A program made the translations under genes and the position numbers. Of a DNA stretch of 64,000 nucleotides, positions 52,999 through 60,747 are shown one piece after another; the stretch's first letter is position 1, and every line of letters begins with the position of its first letter. This stretch comes from Pseudobacteroides cellulosolvens ATCC 35603 = DSM 2933 (GTDB taxonomy: Bacteria > Bacillota > Clostridia > Acetivibrionales > DSM-2933): NCBI RefSeq assembly GCF_001262605.1, contig NZ_LGTC01000001.1, forward strand, positions 5,466,001 through 5,530,000, given 5' to 3'. The notes under the pieces were generated by a model. That model did no database searches and had not been told where the DNA came from. It saw nothing but the letters and a program-made list of their open reading frames with translations.

Positions 52999-53761
52999 TT
53001 TGTTCATCTCCATGTTCTTTCAGGACTCTATGTGGAATTCCATGTGCCAGAAGTTCTATAGGACATCCATAAACCTGCTCAACAACAGCCTCATCCAAAG
53101 CAGGCTCGCCATGATAAAACAGCTTTTTGTTCAGGCACGCTATAGTTTTTATGTAGGATGAAATAAAACTTGTATCATGAGTAACGGTAACTATAGTAAT
53201 TTCTTTGTTTAAGGCTTTTATGATTTCATATATTCTTGTTCTTGATGCATTATCCATACTTGCAGTCGGCTCATCCAAAAGTATCAAATCTGGTTTTTGC
53301 AATAGTGTGCGGGATAATAATACTTTTTGCATCTGTCCGCCTGAAAGTTGCCCTATCTGTCTGTTCTTCAGTTCACTGATACCAACTTGTTCCATCACGC
53401 ATAAAGCTGCTTCTTTTTCTTTGACTGAAAATCTTCTTAAAAACAGGTTTTTATTATTTAACAGGCCCATTAGTATTACATCGAGCACCCTTATAGGGAA
53501 ATTGCGGTCAAAGACTGTATGCTGCGGAACATATCCTATCTTAATTTTCGAATGAAAATTACTATTACCCTGTATACTAATTGAACCTTCTGACGGAGCT
53601 ATAAAACCTAATATGGTCTTAAGAAGAGTAGTTTTACCTCCTCCGTTTGGTCCAATAATACCTAGGAAGTCTCCTTCATTTATGTTAAGGTTTATATTTT
53701 CCAATACACATATATCTTCATAAAACACACTTAAATCTTTAATCTGAACAATAGTATCCAT
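52991..53761 (-). CDS. znuC: Zinc/manganese ABC importer ATPase
   Basis: About 256 residues. Walker A GPNGGGKTT, Q-loop GYVPQHTVFDRNFPIRVLDV, signature LSGGQMQK, Walker B LILLDEPTASMD and an H-loop in VTHD. QH-x-FDRNFPI is typical of ZnuC/MntB ATPases. The start at 53761 has GAGGT 6 nt upstream; an ATG at 53773 overlaps the binding-protein stop and is less likely. Middle gene of the operon. Confidence 0.88.
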   Translation of the reverse strand: MDTIVQIKDLSVFYEDICVLENINLNINEGDFLGIIGPNGGGKTTLLKTILGFIAPSEGSISIQGNSNFHSKIKIGYVPQHTVFDRNFPIRVLDVILMGLLNNKNLFLRRFSVKEKEAALCVMEQVGISELKNRQIGQLSGGQMQKVLLSRTLLQKPDLILLDEPTASMDNASRTRIYEIIKALNKEITIVTVTHDTSFISSYIKTIACLNKKLFYHGEPALDEAVVEQVYGCPIELLAHGIPHRVLKEHGDEQNV

Positions 53762-53769
53762 AGATAACC

Positions 53770-54645
53770 TCATTGTTTATTAAGAACTCTAACGAAAGTA
53801 TCAGCGGTTTTTCTCAAATTTTCAATATAATCCGGAGCAAGAGGAGATATCTGCTCTGTACTCCCATTTAATTCTTCTGCAAAAGCCTTAGATTGCTTGC
53901 TGTCTATTTCAGCTTGATAAAATATAACCTTTATTCCCTGCTTTTTAGCTTCACTTATTTTTTGCTCGAAATCCTTTGCAGTAGCATCCTTGCCTTCCTC
54001 TTCAAGTGAAAGCATCCTTAATCCATATTCATCAGCAAAGTACCCCAAAGCCGGATGATATACTATAAAAGTTTTATTTTTCAAGTTAGAAAGTGACTCT
54101 TTTATCTGTTTGTTCAGTTCATCAAGTTTATTACAGTATTCTTGTGCATTTTTTTCATAGAGTGATTTATTCTTTGAATCAATTTTTGAAAGCTCATTTG
54201 ATATAATTTCCACCATAACTTTTACTCTTTTTGGAGACATCCATATATGAGGATCTCTGCTGCCTGGATAAAACTCTCTTTCCGGATATGCTTTTCTTAC
54301 CTCATCATTTAATTTGATTATCTTTAAATGTTTATTTAACTCTCTGGCTTTGGGCAGTATATTTGCAATTTCCGTTGGAACACCAACAGCAAAATATAAG
54401 GAAGAATTGCTGAATTTTTCAATTTCCTGAGGTGTTGGAGCATAATTTTCAGTACTTTTTCCTGACGGAATCATTGTTACGACATCAACAAGATCTCCCC
54501 CGACAGCCTTTACAAACTCCGCTTGCGGGACTATAGACACCGCAACTTGTATTTTGGAAGATTCAGTTTGTGTTGCGGACTGCTCTTTACATCCAGAGAG
54601 TGCAATGCATACAAATAGCAAAACTGTAAATACAATTTTTTTCAT
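53770..54645 (-). CDS. Zn/Mn-binding lipoprotein of the ABC importer (ZnuA-like)
   Basis: 291 residues. The signal ends in ALSGC (lipobox). Metal ligands typical of cluster A-I proteins are seen in RDPHIWMSPKRV and VYHPALGYFADEYG, with an acidic EIDSKQ at the last site. The usual first His (PHDYEPTP) is replaced by TENYAPTP, and there is no His-rich loop. Some clostridial relatives share this change, so the metal site may be three-residue or use another ligand. Heads the three-gene importer operon. Confidence 0.82.
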   Translation of the reverse strand: MKKIVFTVLLFVCIALSGCKEQSATQTESSKIQVAVSIVPQAEFVKAVGGDLVDVVTMIPSGKSTENYAPTPQEIEKFSNSSLYFAVGVPTEIANILPKARELNKHLKIIKLNDEVRKAYPEREFYPGSRDPHIWMSPKRVKVMVEIISNELSKIDSKNKSLYEKNAQEYCNKLDELNKQIKESLSNLKNKTFIVYHPALGYFADEYGLRMLSLEEEGKDATAKDFEQKISEAKKQGIKVIFYQAEIDSKQSKAFAEELNGSTEQISPLAPDYIENLRKTADTFVRVLNKQ

Positions 54646-54735
54646 TTCATATTCCTCTCTTTAGCATCTACTCTACTTCTTCGGAATAACAATAAACTGC
54701 ATAAGATTTATTGCATCCCAAATAACTTCTATGAC

Positions 54736-55590
54736 CTATTCTCCATGATTATTAGACTTCAGTACATAATCCCCAACATACACCCCAAGCCTGTCTGCTA
54801 CAATTGGGCACTTGGCTTTCAATAAAAAGAATATCTCCCTTTTCTGCTCAGACAAAGTTTCAAAATTACCTTGGCCTTTGCTTATAACTATATCTGCATT
54901 GTTGTATATCTCAAGAAACTCATCGCTGCATTCTTCAATAATTGTTCCCGGAGCATTACATCCTGAAGAAACTACCTTAACACTACGGTTGAAATCTGAA
55001 GCATATACGTCTTCAGCAGTAGCATCGTTAATAATAGGCTCGCTTCTGACGGCATATATAATGTTCAGATAAAGTAACTCTTCAATAAGAACCCGGTCAA
55101 ATACCGTTTCTCCCGCATTGTCTGCGATAATTAACAATGTCTTGCAGTTTTTCAGCAGCTTTTCAAATCTATCTATATCGCAAACCGCAAACTCTCTGTC
55201 AAGTTCTTTTCCAACCCTACTCTCCACATCAATATCATTATAAATGGCTGAATCTATAATATTTCCAGTGGCAGCTATTTTTAAAGCCCAATACAGCCTA
55301 TCCTTCGTTTTGAATAAAAAATACTTAAGAGAAGGGTAAATGCTCAAGGCCGTTTTGATATTCCTAACTTTTACGTCTTTATATGGGTCTGAAACTCCGG
55401 TATACTTTTTTACAATACTATGCATTTCTCTGCCAACAGATGGAGAGTACCTATATTCTTCATAGTTTTGTATCAGCTTTGCCGTCTCGATAATTATCGC
55501 TTTCTGAATATCAAGCTGATGGGTTGCCATTCTGGAGGCATCAAGCACCTGCCTAAGAAAACAAGGTAAGCAGTCAAGTTGTATTTCCAT
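54736..55590 (-). CDS. DUF89 (ARMT1-like) metal-dependent phosphatase
   Basis: 284 residues. CLPCFLRQVLDASRM at the N-terminus is the bacterial DUF89 CxxC motif; LLIIADNAGETVFDRVL holds the metal-binding Asp/Asn; and ISKGQGNFETL is the signature loop. DUF89 proteins remove phosphate from damaged or wasteful phosphometabolites. Substrate here is unknown. It lies 90 nt upstream of the metal importer and about 90 nt after the flavin reductase gene, all in one direction, so it could belong to either transcript. Confidence 0.85.
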   Translation of the reverse strand: MEIQLDCLPCFLRQVLDASRMATHQLDIQKAIIIETAKLIQNYEEYRYSPSVGREMHSIVKKYTGVSDPYKDVKVRNIKTALSIYPSLKYFLFKTKDRLYWALKIAATGNIIDSAIYNDIDVESRVGKELDREFAVCDIDRFEKLLKNCKTLLIIADNAGETVFDRVLIEELLYLNIIYAVRSEPIINDATAEDVYASDFNRSVKVVSSGCNAPGTIIEECSDEFLEIYNNADIVISKGQGNFETLSEQKREIFFLLKAKCPIVADRLGVYVGDYVLKSNNHGE

Positions 55591-55678
55591 TTTGATCCTC
55601 TTTCAAATAATTCTATAATTTTAATATTCATTTCAAGTATTTATAACAAAGCAATGATAAACCATAATCCCCTAAGCA

Positions 55679-56170
55679 TTATAAAAAATCAATTAAGGAA
55701 AAATCAATATCTCCTTTGCTGTCAATAAGCTTATCGTAAGCGTGTACATACTCGATTTTTCCTACAAACATTTCATGAGAACCTGTTAATATCGAATCAA
55801 CAATTTTACATTCAATACTTACAGGACAACCATCAAGAACCGGAGCATTAACTTTTACGCCTTCACTAAGACTGACATTCATTTCTGCAATCTTATCCCC
55901 ATCATATTTACTGTGACTTCCAAGATAATCAAAGGTTTCCTTGTATTCTTTGCCAACCAGATTCACCACAAAGCAGCCCGATTCCTTGATAAGCTTGTAA
56001 GAATATCGGGACGGAACTATTCCAACCATAACCATTGGCGGATCATAGCTGCAATTGCAACAATATGCAACTGCTAATACATTGTTTTCTCCATTTAGCC
56101 CTCTACATGATACCAATACCTTCGGTGCCGGCTGTAGGCACGACTTCATATTTGCTTGTTTTTTAATCAT
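55679..56170 (-). CDS. Flavin reductase-like FMN-binding protein
   Basis: 163 residues. KVLVSCRGLNGENNVLAVAY then PPMVMVGIVPSRYSYKLIKE and SGCFVVNLV are the flavin-reductase-like split-barrel motifs binding FMN. It could be a flavoredoxin-type electron carrier. GGGGG lies before the ATG at 56170. It lies 50 nt after the thioesterase gene, so a shared transcript from the 56720 promoter is likely. Confidence 0.82.
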   Translation of the reverse strand: MIKKQANMKSCLQPAPKVLVSCRGLNGENNVLAVAYCCNCSYDPPMVMVGIVPSRYSYKLIKESGCFVVNLVGKEYKETFDYLGSHSKYDGDKIAEMNVSLSEGVKVNAPVLDGCPVSIECKIVDSILTGSHEMFVGKIEYVHAYDKLIDSKGDIDFSLIDFL

Positions 56171-56219
56171 CTTTATCCCCCTAGTTGATTTATTATTGTT
56201 CTTAAGCTATATTCTTATT

Positions 56220-56639
56220 TTAGTCTTTCAAAGCCTCAACCAAAGCTTGATACAATTCCGGTATCCTTTTTTGTATATTTAGAGGCTTAAGGCTTTTATC
56301 AGTCCATGCATGCGAAGTTGCACCTGTTGCAATAAGCTTCCCACTATCTTTATTTAAACCCTCATAGTGAAATATCAGCCTTACACAACTCATCTCTACA
56401 AGCTTAGTTTTAATAACTATTTCATCTTCATATCTGGCGGGGCTTATATAACTGCAGCTCAAGTCTGTCAATGGGAGCAGCACTCCCTTTTCTTCTATTT
56501 TCGAATACCATACACCTATTTTCTTAAAAAATCCTGTCCTCCCAGCTTCAAACCATACTGGATAGTTTGAGTGGTGTATAATGCCCATCTGGTCAGTTTC
56601 TCCATATCTTGCAGTAAATTCAGTTTCTGATATAATCAC
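56220..56639 (-). CDS. Acyl-CoA thioesterase, YbgC/4HBT hotdog fold
   Basis: 139 residues. RYGETDQMGIIHHSNYPVWF is the 4HBT active-site strand-helix with the catalytic Asp and the HHxNY segment. The hotdog fold hydrolyses acyl-CoA thioesters. GAGGTG precedes the ATG. Its promoter (56692-56720) shares an operator with two iron-sulfur transcription units, which is unexpected for a thioesterase and ties it to the same control. Confidence 0.86.
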   Translation of the reverse strand: MIISETEFTARYGETDQMGIIHHSNYPVWFEAGRTGFFKKIGVWYSKIEEKGVLLPLTDLSCSYISPARYEDEIVIKTKLVEMSCVRLIFHYEGLNKDSGKLIATGATSHAWTDKSLKPLNIQKRIPELYQALVEALKD

Positions 56640-56674
56640 GATTTCACCTCTTCAATCTTTAAATGTTATGAGCT

Positions 56675-56720
56675 ATTGCCCAATACTATTTATATTAACA
56701 CCCTTATGGGCATATGTCAA
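56675..56720 (-). promoter_or_regulatory. Promoter/operator of the thioesterase transcript (regulon site 1)
   Basis: Minus strand: TTGACA (56720-56715), 17-nt spacer starting TATGCCCA, then TAATAT (56697-56692). The 14-bp TGGGCATATGTCAA (56707-56720, plus) is identical to sites 2 and 3. A looser inverted half-site, TTGGGCAATA on the minus strand, lies downstream of the -10. Confidence 0.75.
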
Positions 56721-56947
56721 TTATGTCATCAATTCCAAAGGAAGTATTTAAATACCAAACCTTTTATTGTAGCTGCATAAACACTTCAAAACGTGTCAAA
56801 ATACACATTTTCAAGAGTACTGTTAGGTGTTTTTGCCCTTCCACAACAATTCATTTTGGAGTGTAATATCTGGGCAATTGTTTTTTTATTGGGCATAATA
56901 CTAAAAAGACAAAAGATTTAATAATTAGAGGAGAATACAAATAGTAA

Positions 56948-57053
56948 ATTTTATATTATGCTGAAAGTCTGACAAAACAAATTTGGCGGGAAAAAGATAT
57001 ACTTAAAACGTGAAGACCTGAACCACATGGGTGTACACAAAATAACTAATACC
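56948..57053 (+). pseudogene. trpB (tryptophan synthase beta) fragment
   Basis: ILYYAESLTKQ in one frame, then, after a frameshift, FGGKKIYLKREDLNHMGVHK. Together they match the N-terminal region of TrpB around the PLP lysine (normally LGGaKIYLKREDLNHTGAHKINN). The lysine is present, but only about 35 codons survive, and the end runs into a terminator. It is on the plus strand, opposite to its neighbours. Confidence 0.8.
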
Positions 57054-57054
57054 A

Positions 57055-57103
57055 CTAAAAAAATGCATTGGTATAAGGGGAACTACCCTGTACCAATGCA
57101 TTT
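57055..57103 (-). terminator. Terminator of the DUF134 gene
   Basis: AAATGCATTGGTA (57061-57073) pairs with TACCAATGCATTT (57091-57103), followed on the minus strand by a U-run. It starts at the stop codon of the DUF134 gene. Confidence 0.88.
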
Positions 57104-57577
57104 CTAGACAGTCCTGCCTTTTCTCCAGCAATTACGTTTACAGAATTTTTGTCCATTAGTATTTTGGCAAACTATTTTTTTCGATTGACAATCAGGACAG
57201 GAATAATCACCTTTTAATATTTTCTCGAAATTTTCATAGCTTTCTTTCCATTCCTTGTTGCAATCAAGACATTTAACAGAACAAATATTACGGGTAAAAT
57301 TTCCTCCCTCAATCCGTATGGCCTTCCCATTAATAATACTGTCAGCAATTTTTTCTCTTCCTGTATTAAGAATTCTCTGAAAAGTCTGTCTAGAAACCTC
57401 CATCCGTTCAGCACATTCTTCCTGTTCTAATTTTTCAACATCTTTCAAGCGTATAGCTTCAATTTCCTCAATTCTAAGAATGTTCTCTTCCATGTCTGCT
57501 GTCTGCAAATCCAAAGGAACAAAATACTGTATATTAGGAATAAACTCAACTTTTCTCCATTTTGGCGGTCTTGACAA
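57104..57577 (-). CDS. DUF134 DNA-binding protein with zinc-ribbon tail
   Basis: 157 residues, TTG start at 57577, 9 nt after GGGG. Opens SRPPKWRKVEFIPNIQYFVP, the DUF134 signature. A sigma-70 region 4-like helix-turn-helix follows (EEIEAIRLKDVEKLEQEECA, then MEVSRQTFQRILNTGREKIA). The C-terminal 60 residues carry CSVKCLDC and CPDC zinc-ribbon pairs. DUF134 proteins cluster with NifB/NifX-type iron-sulfur proteins, as here. It is the best candidate regulator for the TATGCCCA operators, by context only. It has its own terminator and no matching operator of its own. Confidence 0.85.
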   Translation of the reverse strand: MSRPPKWRKVEFIPNIQYFVPLDLQTADMEENILRIEEIEAIRLKDVEKLEQEECAERMEVSRQTFQRILNTGREKIADSIINGKAIRIEGGNFTRNICSVKCLDCNKEWKESYENFEKILKGDYSCPDCQSKKIVCQNTNGQKFCKRNCWRKGRTV

Positions 57578-57739
57578 TTTGTGGTTCCCCTTTCATTAAT
57601 CTTACATATATCTTATTCTACCATCTTTATAGTCAATTAAAAAGAGGTATTGTTTTGAACCTATTAGTATTATATCTATATAGCCATTATTTTAGCATGT
57701 AATATCCTTTATATATTCTTTAACTATTTCATCAGCATC

Positions 57740-57773
57740 AAAAAGCAGGTAACAAAATAGTAACCTGCTTTTT
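57740..57773. terminator. Terminator of the DUF5320 gene
   Basis: AAAAAGCAGGT (57740-57750) pairs with ACCTGCTTTTT (57763-57773), an 11-bp perfect stem with U-runs both ways. Confidence 0.88.
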
Positions 57774-57788
57774 AACAGAAGAGGATAA

Positions 57789-58109
57789 TTACTTTTGTTC
57801 GTCAAAATCCTTTAAGCGTTCCTTAACCTGTTGAAGCTGCTTTTCGAGAAAATCTTCCTGATTCTTTAATGCAGTTTTCTCGTCTATCGCTTGTGCACCA
57901 GGCATTGCCGGTGAATAACCAGTTCTTGCCCATCCAGGCATCCCCGTAAGACAGAACATTCTCCTAAATCCTCTACCGCTACCTATACCTCTACCAAATC
58001 CAACTCCTCTATTGGCAGATCCGACTGATGCATAACCTACACAATTACCAGCACCTCTTCCTGTCATCGGCCCTATTCCCATTGGTCCTGTACCGTCTCC
58101 TCTTGGCAT
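57789..58109 (-). CDS. DUF5320 glycine-rich protein
   Basis: 106 residues. MPRGDGTGPMGIGPMTGRGAG is the family start, followed by a Gly/Arg-rich stretch and a coiled-coil tail (LKNQEDFLEKQLQQVKERLK). DUF5320 genes habitually accompany NifX/MinD-ferredoxin and Mrp genes in anaerobes; function unknown. AAGGAG precedes the ATG. Its promoter is near-consensus and carries two copies of the regulon operator. Confidence 0.85.
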   Translation of the reverse strand: MPRGDGTGPMGIGPMTGRGAGNCVGYASVGSANRGVGFGRGIGSGRGFRRMFCLTGMPGWARTGYSPAMPGAQAIDEKTALKNQEDFLEKQLQQVKERLKDFDEQK

Positions 58110-58133
58110 AACAAATCACTCCTTGTTTTATTT

Positions 58134-58181
58134 TGGGCATATGCTCATTATTATTATATGATTATTTTGGGCATATGTCAA
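58134..58181 (-). promoter_or_regulatory. Promoter with two operators, DUF5320 gene (regulon site 2)
   Basis: Minus strand: TTGACA (58181-58176), a 17-nt spacer, TATAAT (58158-58153), a full consensus promoter. TGGGCATATGTCAA (58168-58181, plus) overlaps the -35; a second site, TGGGCATATGCTCA (58134-58147), lies just after the -10. Confidence 0.82.
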
Positions 58182-58236
58182 TAATTTATTCATAAGGAGA
58201 GAATTAATTCAAGCTCAATTACCTCGCAGCAACCAA

Positions 58237-58380
58237 TCACATTGCTTGTGCGTTTTCCAATCCAAATTCGCTTGTATCAACCTTGTAATCGTCTGCACCA
58301 AACATCTTTGGTATTGACGGACCTGTAATATCCGCATCAAGTATTCCAACATTACGTCCCTTTCTTTTCATCATTACATT
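58237..58380 (-). pseudogene. Mrp/NBP35 ATPase internal fragment
   Basis: Reads VMMKRKGRNVGILDADITGP then SIPKMFGADDYKV and stops at 58237. The GILDADITGPSIP segment is the switch region of Mrp/ApbC-type iron-sulfur carrier ATPases. The P-loop and the C-terminal half with the CPxC cluster are missing. It follows the NifU gene, where an mrp gene often lies. Confidence 0.8.
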
Positions 58381-58404
58381 CGAATAATAAATTATATCCG
58401 CAAA

Positions 58405-58794
58405 TTACTCTTTGTGAGCATTCTTCTTATAATAATCCTCAATCGCCTTTTTTAGTGTCTGTACACCAAGGTTTGAACAGTGCTTCTTATGTTCCGGCAG
58501 ACCTCCCAATGCTTCAATCACATCTTCATCAGTAATTTTTAATACCTCTTCAATCGTTTTACCCTTAGCAAGTTCTGTCGCCATACTGCTTGTCGCAATT
58601 GCAGCTGCACAACCGAATACAAGAAAACTTATTTCAACTATTACATTATTCTGCACCTTAATGTATATTGTTAAAGAATCTCCACATCCAGGCTCTCCGC
58701 AAGTACCTTCTCCATCAGCATCATTCATACTTCCAACATTTCTCGGACACATGAAATGCTCCAAAACTATATCTGAATAATCCTCTCTAAACAT
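58405..58794 (-). CDS. NifU/IscU-type iron-sulfur cluster scaffold
   Basis: About 129 residues. CGEPGCGDS, FGCAAAIATSSMATELAKGK and HKKHCSNLGV give the three conserved cluster cysteines of the IscU fold. It assembles [2Fe-2S]/[4Fe-4S] clusters for transfer. The ATG at 58794 overlaps the fur gene by 8 nt; AGGA lies 10 nt before it. The GTG at 58803 is less likely. No cysteine desulfurase gene is in the window. Confidence 0.88.
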   Translation of the reverse strand: MFREDYSDIVLEHFMCPRNVGSMNDADGEGTCGEPGCGDSLTIYIKVQNNVIVEISFLVFGCAAAIATSSMATELAKGKTIEEVLKITDEDVIEALGGLPEHKKHCSNLGVQTLKKAIEDYYKKNAHKE

Positions 58795-59275
58795 TGAACC
58801 CACTTCCTATTTTCATTTTAAAATCATCTATTGAATTGCATTTCTGGCTGCATCCATCACAATAGCCAAATATCTTAATAGGTTTTGCAGTTACCACAAA
58901 ATTCTTGTTTTCTAAAATAATTTTCTTAAATTCTTCTGTTAAGACATCATCAAGCTCCTGTACTCTGCCACACTTTAAACAAATCAAGTGATGATGGTTT
59001 ATTTCCTGCGGCAATACCAGTTCATATCTTGAGGGAGAATCCTCCATTGATAACCTTGAAACCAATCCTACTTTTTCAAACATTTCCATGGTACGGTATA
59101 CAGTTGCAATACCTGCTTTACGTTTCTTATCCGGGCCGATAGAAAGAAGTTGATAAATATTTTCCGTTTCAAGATGATGTCCTCTGCAATTGTATAAAAT
59201 CTCAAGAATTGCTTTACGTTGAGGCGTCATCCTTAAATCATATTGCTTTAGCAAATCATAAATTTGGTCAAGCAA
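58787..59275 (-). CDS. Fur-family metalloregulator
   Basis: 162 residues, TTG start at 59275, 10 nt after AAAGGA. Winged helix (LRMTPQRKAILEIL, GIATVYRTMEMFEKVGLVSR), then HHHLICLKCGRVQEL and GYCDGCSQKC, the structural zinc CxxC pairs and the HHH metal site of Fur/PerR/Zur. Which metal it senses cannot be told. It is co-transcribed with the NifU gene, so iron or peroxide control of cluster assembly is plausible. Confidence 0.88.
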   Translation of the reverse strand: MLDQIYDLLKQYDLRMTPQRKAILEILYNCRGHHLETENIYQLLSIGPDKKRKAGIATVYRTMEMFEKVGLVSRLSMEDSPSRYELVLPQEINHHHLICLKCGRVQELDDVLTEEFKKIILENKNFVVTAKPIKIFGYCDGCSQKCNSIDDFKMKIGSGFNV

Positions 59276-59296
59276 TTCTAATCAATCCTTTCACAG

Positions 59297-59356
59297 AACA
59301 AAATCACGTGCAATTTTGTCAACCTTGATAGTTGTCGCGGGAAATTGTGGTGTATG
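59297..59356 (-). repeat. Dispersed intergenic repeat, copy D
   Basis: Begins AACAAAATCACGTGC and shares TGTCAACCTTGAT, GTTGTC and GAAATTGTGGTGTA with copy B. It lies 22 nt upstream of the fur start. Confidence 0.65.
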
Positions 59357-59414
59357 TAACCATGCTATATCTGTATTTCAATCTTTGAAAGACACAATTA
59401 TTTGCTAAGCATTG

Positions 59415-59439
59415 AAAAAGGCAGGTCTTTATAACCTGC
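59415..59439 (-). terminator. Terminator of the NifX/MinD operon
   Basis: GCAGGT (59421-59426) pairs with ACCTGC (59434-59439), followed by C and a U-run on the minus strand, 25 nt after the last gene. Confidence 0.7.
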
Positions 59440-59464
59440 TTCCGGCAGAATATTTCAAAATTAA

Positions 59465-59851
59465 TTAATCTTCATGTGGGTGATCGCATACTGTCTTTTC
59501 AACGCCATATCCTCTTCCAGCCCCCGGCTTGCAAAGACTCTCACCACCCACAAGAGTTCCCTTTTCCAATTTAGATATAATATCATTTATATTACCGCTT
59601 ACTCCTGCTATTGTTTCAATCCCCAGTTCTTCGAACATACCTGATGCTCTAGCTCCCATTCCTCCACATATAATGAGATTTATACCTCTTTCATTCATAA
59701 ACTGTGGAATAAATCCAGGAGAGTGCCCAGGATTATCTATTGATTTTCTTTCAATAACTTTGCCTTTTTCCAAATTCAGAATAGTAAAGTTTGGACACCT
59801 TCCAAAGTGTTCTGAGACATACTCTCCATCAGTTGAAATTGCTATTCGCAT
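59465..59851 (-). CDS. NifX/NifB-type iron-molybdenum cofactor-binding protein, second copy
   Basis: 128 residues. MRIAISTDGEYVSEHFGRCP and LIICGGMGARASGMFEELGI are the Nitro_FeMo-Co (DiNase) fold that carries FeMo-co precursors in NifX/NafY and the Mo-Cu cluster in the ORP protein. A Cys/His tail (CKPGAGRG, CDHPHED) could bind a metal. AAAGGAGG precedes the ATG at 59851. Last gene of the four-gene operon. No nitrogenase genes are in the window, so a Mo/Cu/Fe cluster role apart from nitrogen fixation is likely. Confidence 0.87.
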   Translation of the reverse strand: MRIAISTDGEYVSEHFGRCPNFTILNLEKGKVIERKSIDNPGHSPGFIPQFMNERGINLIICGGMGARASGMFEELGIETIAGVSGNINDIISKLEKGTLVGGESLCKPGAGRGYGVEKTVCDHPHED

Positions 59852-59892
59852 TAAAATACCTCCTTTAAAATGAACCTGCAACACCATATATT

Positions 59893-60747
59893 TTACAAAC
59901 CATTACACATCAGCTGTTCCCAAATATTTTTAATTTCTTCAGTAACAATTTCATTTCCTGCCTCTACAGGAGTTTGAAATTGTTGAAGAGCTTTTACAAT
60001 CGTTGGATCAAAGGGTATTTTCCCTATTACCGGGAAACCGTTCCCAATGCAATATTCTTCAATTTGTGCCGTTATTTCAGGATTCAGATCGTACTTGTTA
60101 ATACATACAAACGCAGGAATCTGAAAATGCTGTACTACACTCAAGACTCGTTTTAAATCACTAAGTCCCGACAATGTAGGCTCTGAAACTGCCACCACAG
60201 CATCCGCTCCGGTAATAGACGCTATGACAACGCATCCAATCCCTGGTGAGCCATCGATAAGCACCCATTTTTCATTATTCTTATAATTATAAATATTCTT
60301 TCTGACTTCGGTTACAAGTTTTCCAGAACCTTCAGCTCCAATGTCAAGAAGTGCATGGGAAAAAGTACCCCTATCAGTTTTTGCCACATAAGTCTGACCT
60401 GTTTTTACTTCTTCAAGGCATATGGCCCCAACCGGGCATACCAGTGTACAAGCACCACACCCTTCACACTTTACCGGCAGTACTTCAAGTTTCTCACTTA
60501 TTGCATCAAACCTGCACGTTCTTTTACACAAACCGCATTTTATACAAACAGATGAATTAATAACTGCTTCTTTTGCACCAAAATAATCTTCCTGCTTTAC
60601 AATATCACCATTTAGTAATATATGAAGATTTGGTGCATCTACATCACAGTCTGCCAGCATTTTATCCTTCACAAGTATGCTCAAAGATGATACCAGGGTG
60701 CTTTTTCCTGTCCCGCCTTTACCGCTTACAAAAGCTATTTGCTTCAT
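59893..60747 (-). CDS. MinD-family ATPase with inserted two-cluster ferredoxin domain, copy 2
   Basis: 284 residues. P-loop GKGGTGKST (residue 10 region), an inserted ferredoxin domain (about 60-115) with CIKCGLCKRTC and CEGCGACTLVC for two [4Fe-4S] clusters, then the DGSPGIGC switch and INKYDLN (nucleotide specificity). This architecture (COG1149) is that of DVU2103/DVU2104 in the Desulfovibrio ORP system. It likely couples ATP hydrolysis to cluster or metal delivery. Its start overlaps the preceding gene by 4 nt. Confidence 0.88.
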   Translation of the reverse strand: MKQIAFVSGKGGTGKSTLVSSLSILVKDKMLADCDVDAPNLHILLNGDIVKQEDYFGAKEAVINSSVCIKCGLCKRTCRFDAISEKLEVLPVKCEGCGACTLVCPVGAICLEEVKTGQTYVAKTDRGTFSHALLDIGAEGSGKLVTEVRKNIYNYKNNEKWVLIDGSPGIGCVVIASITGADAVVAVSEPTLSGLSDLKRVLSVVQHFQIPAFVCINKYDLNPEITAQIEEYCIGNGFPVIGKIPFDPTIVKALQQFQTPVEAGNEIVTEEIKNIWEQLMCNGL

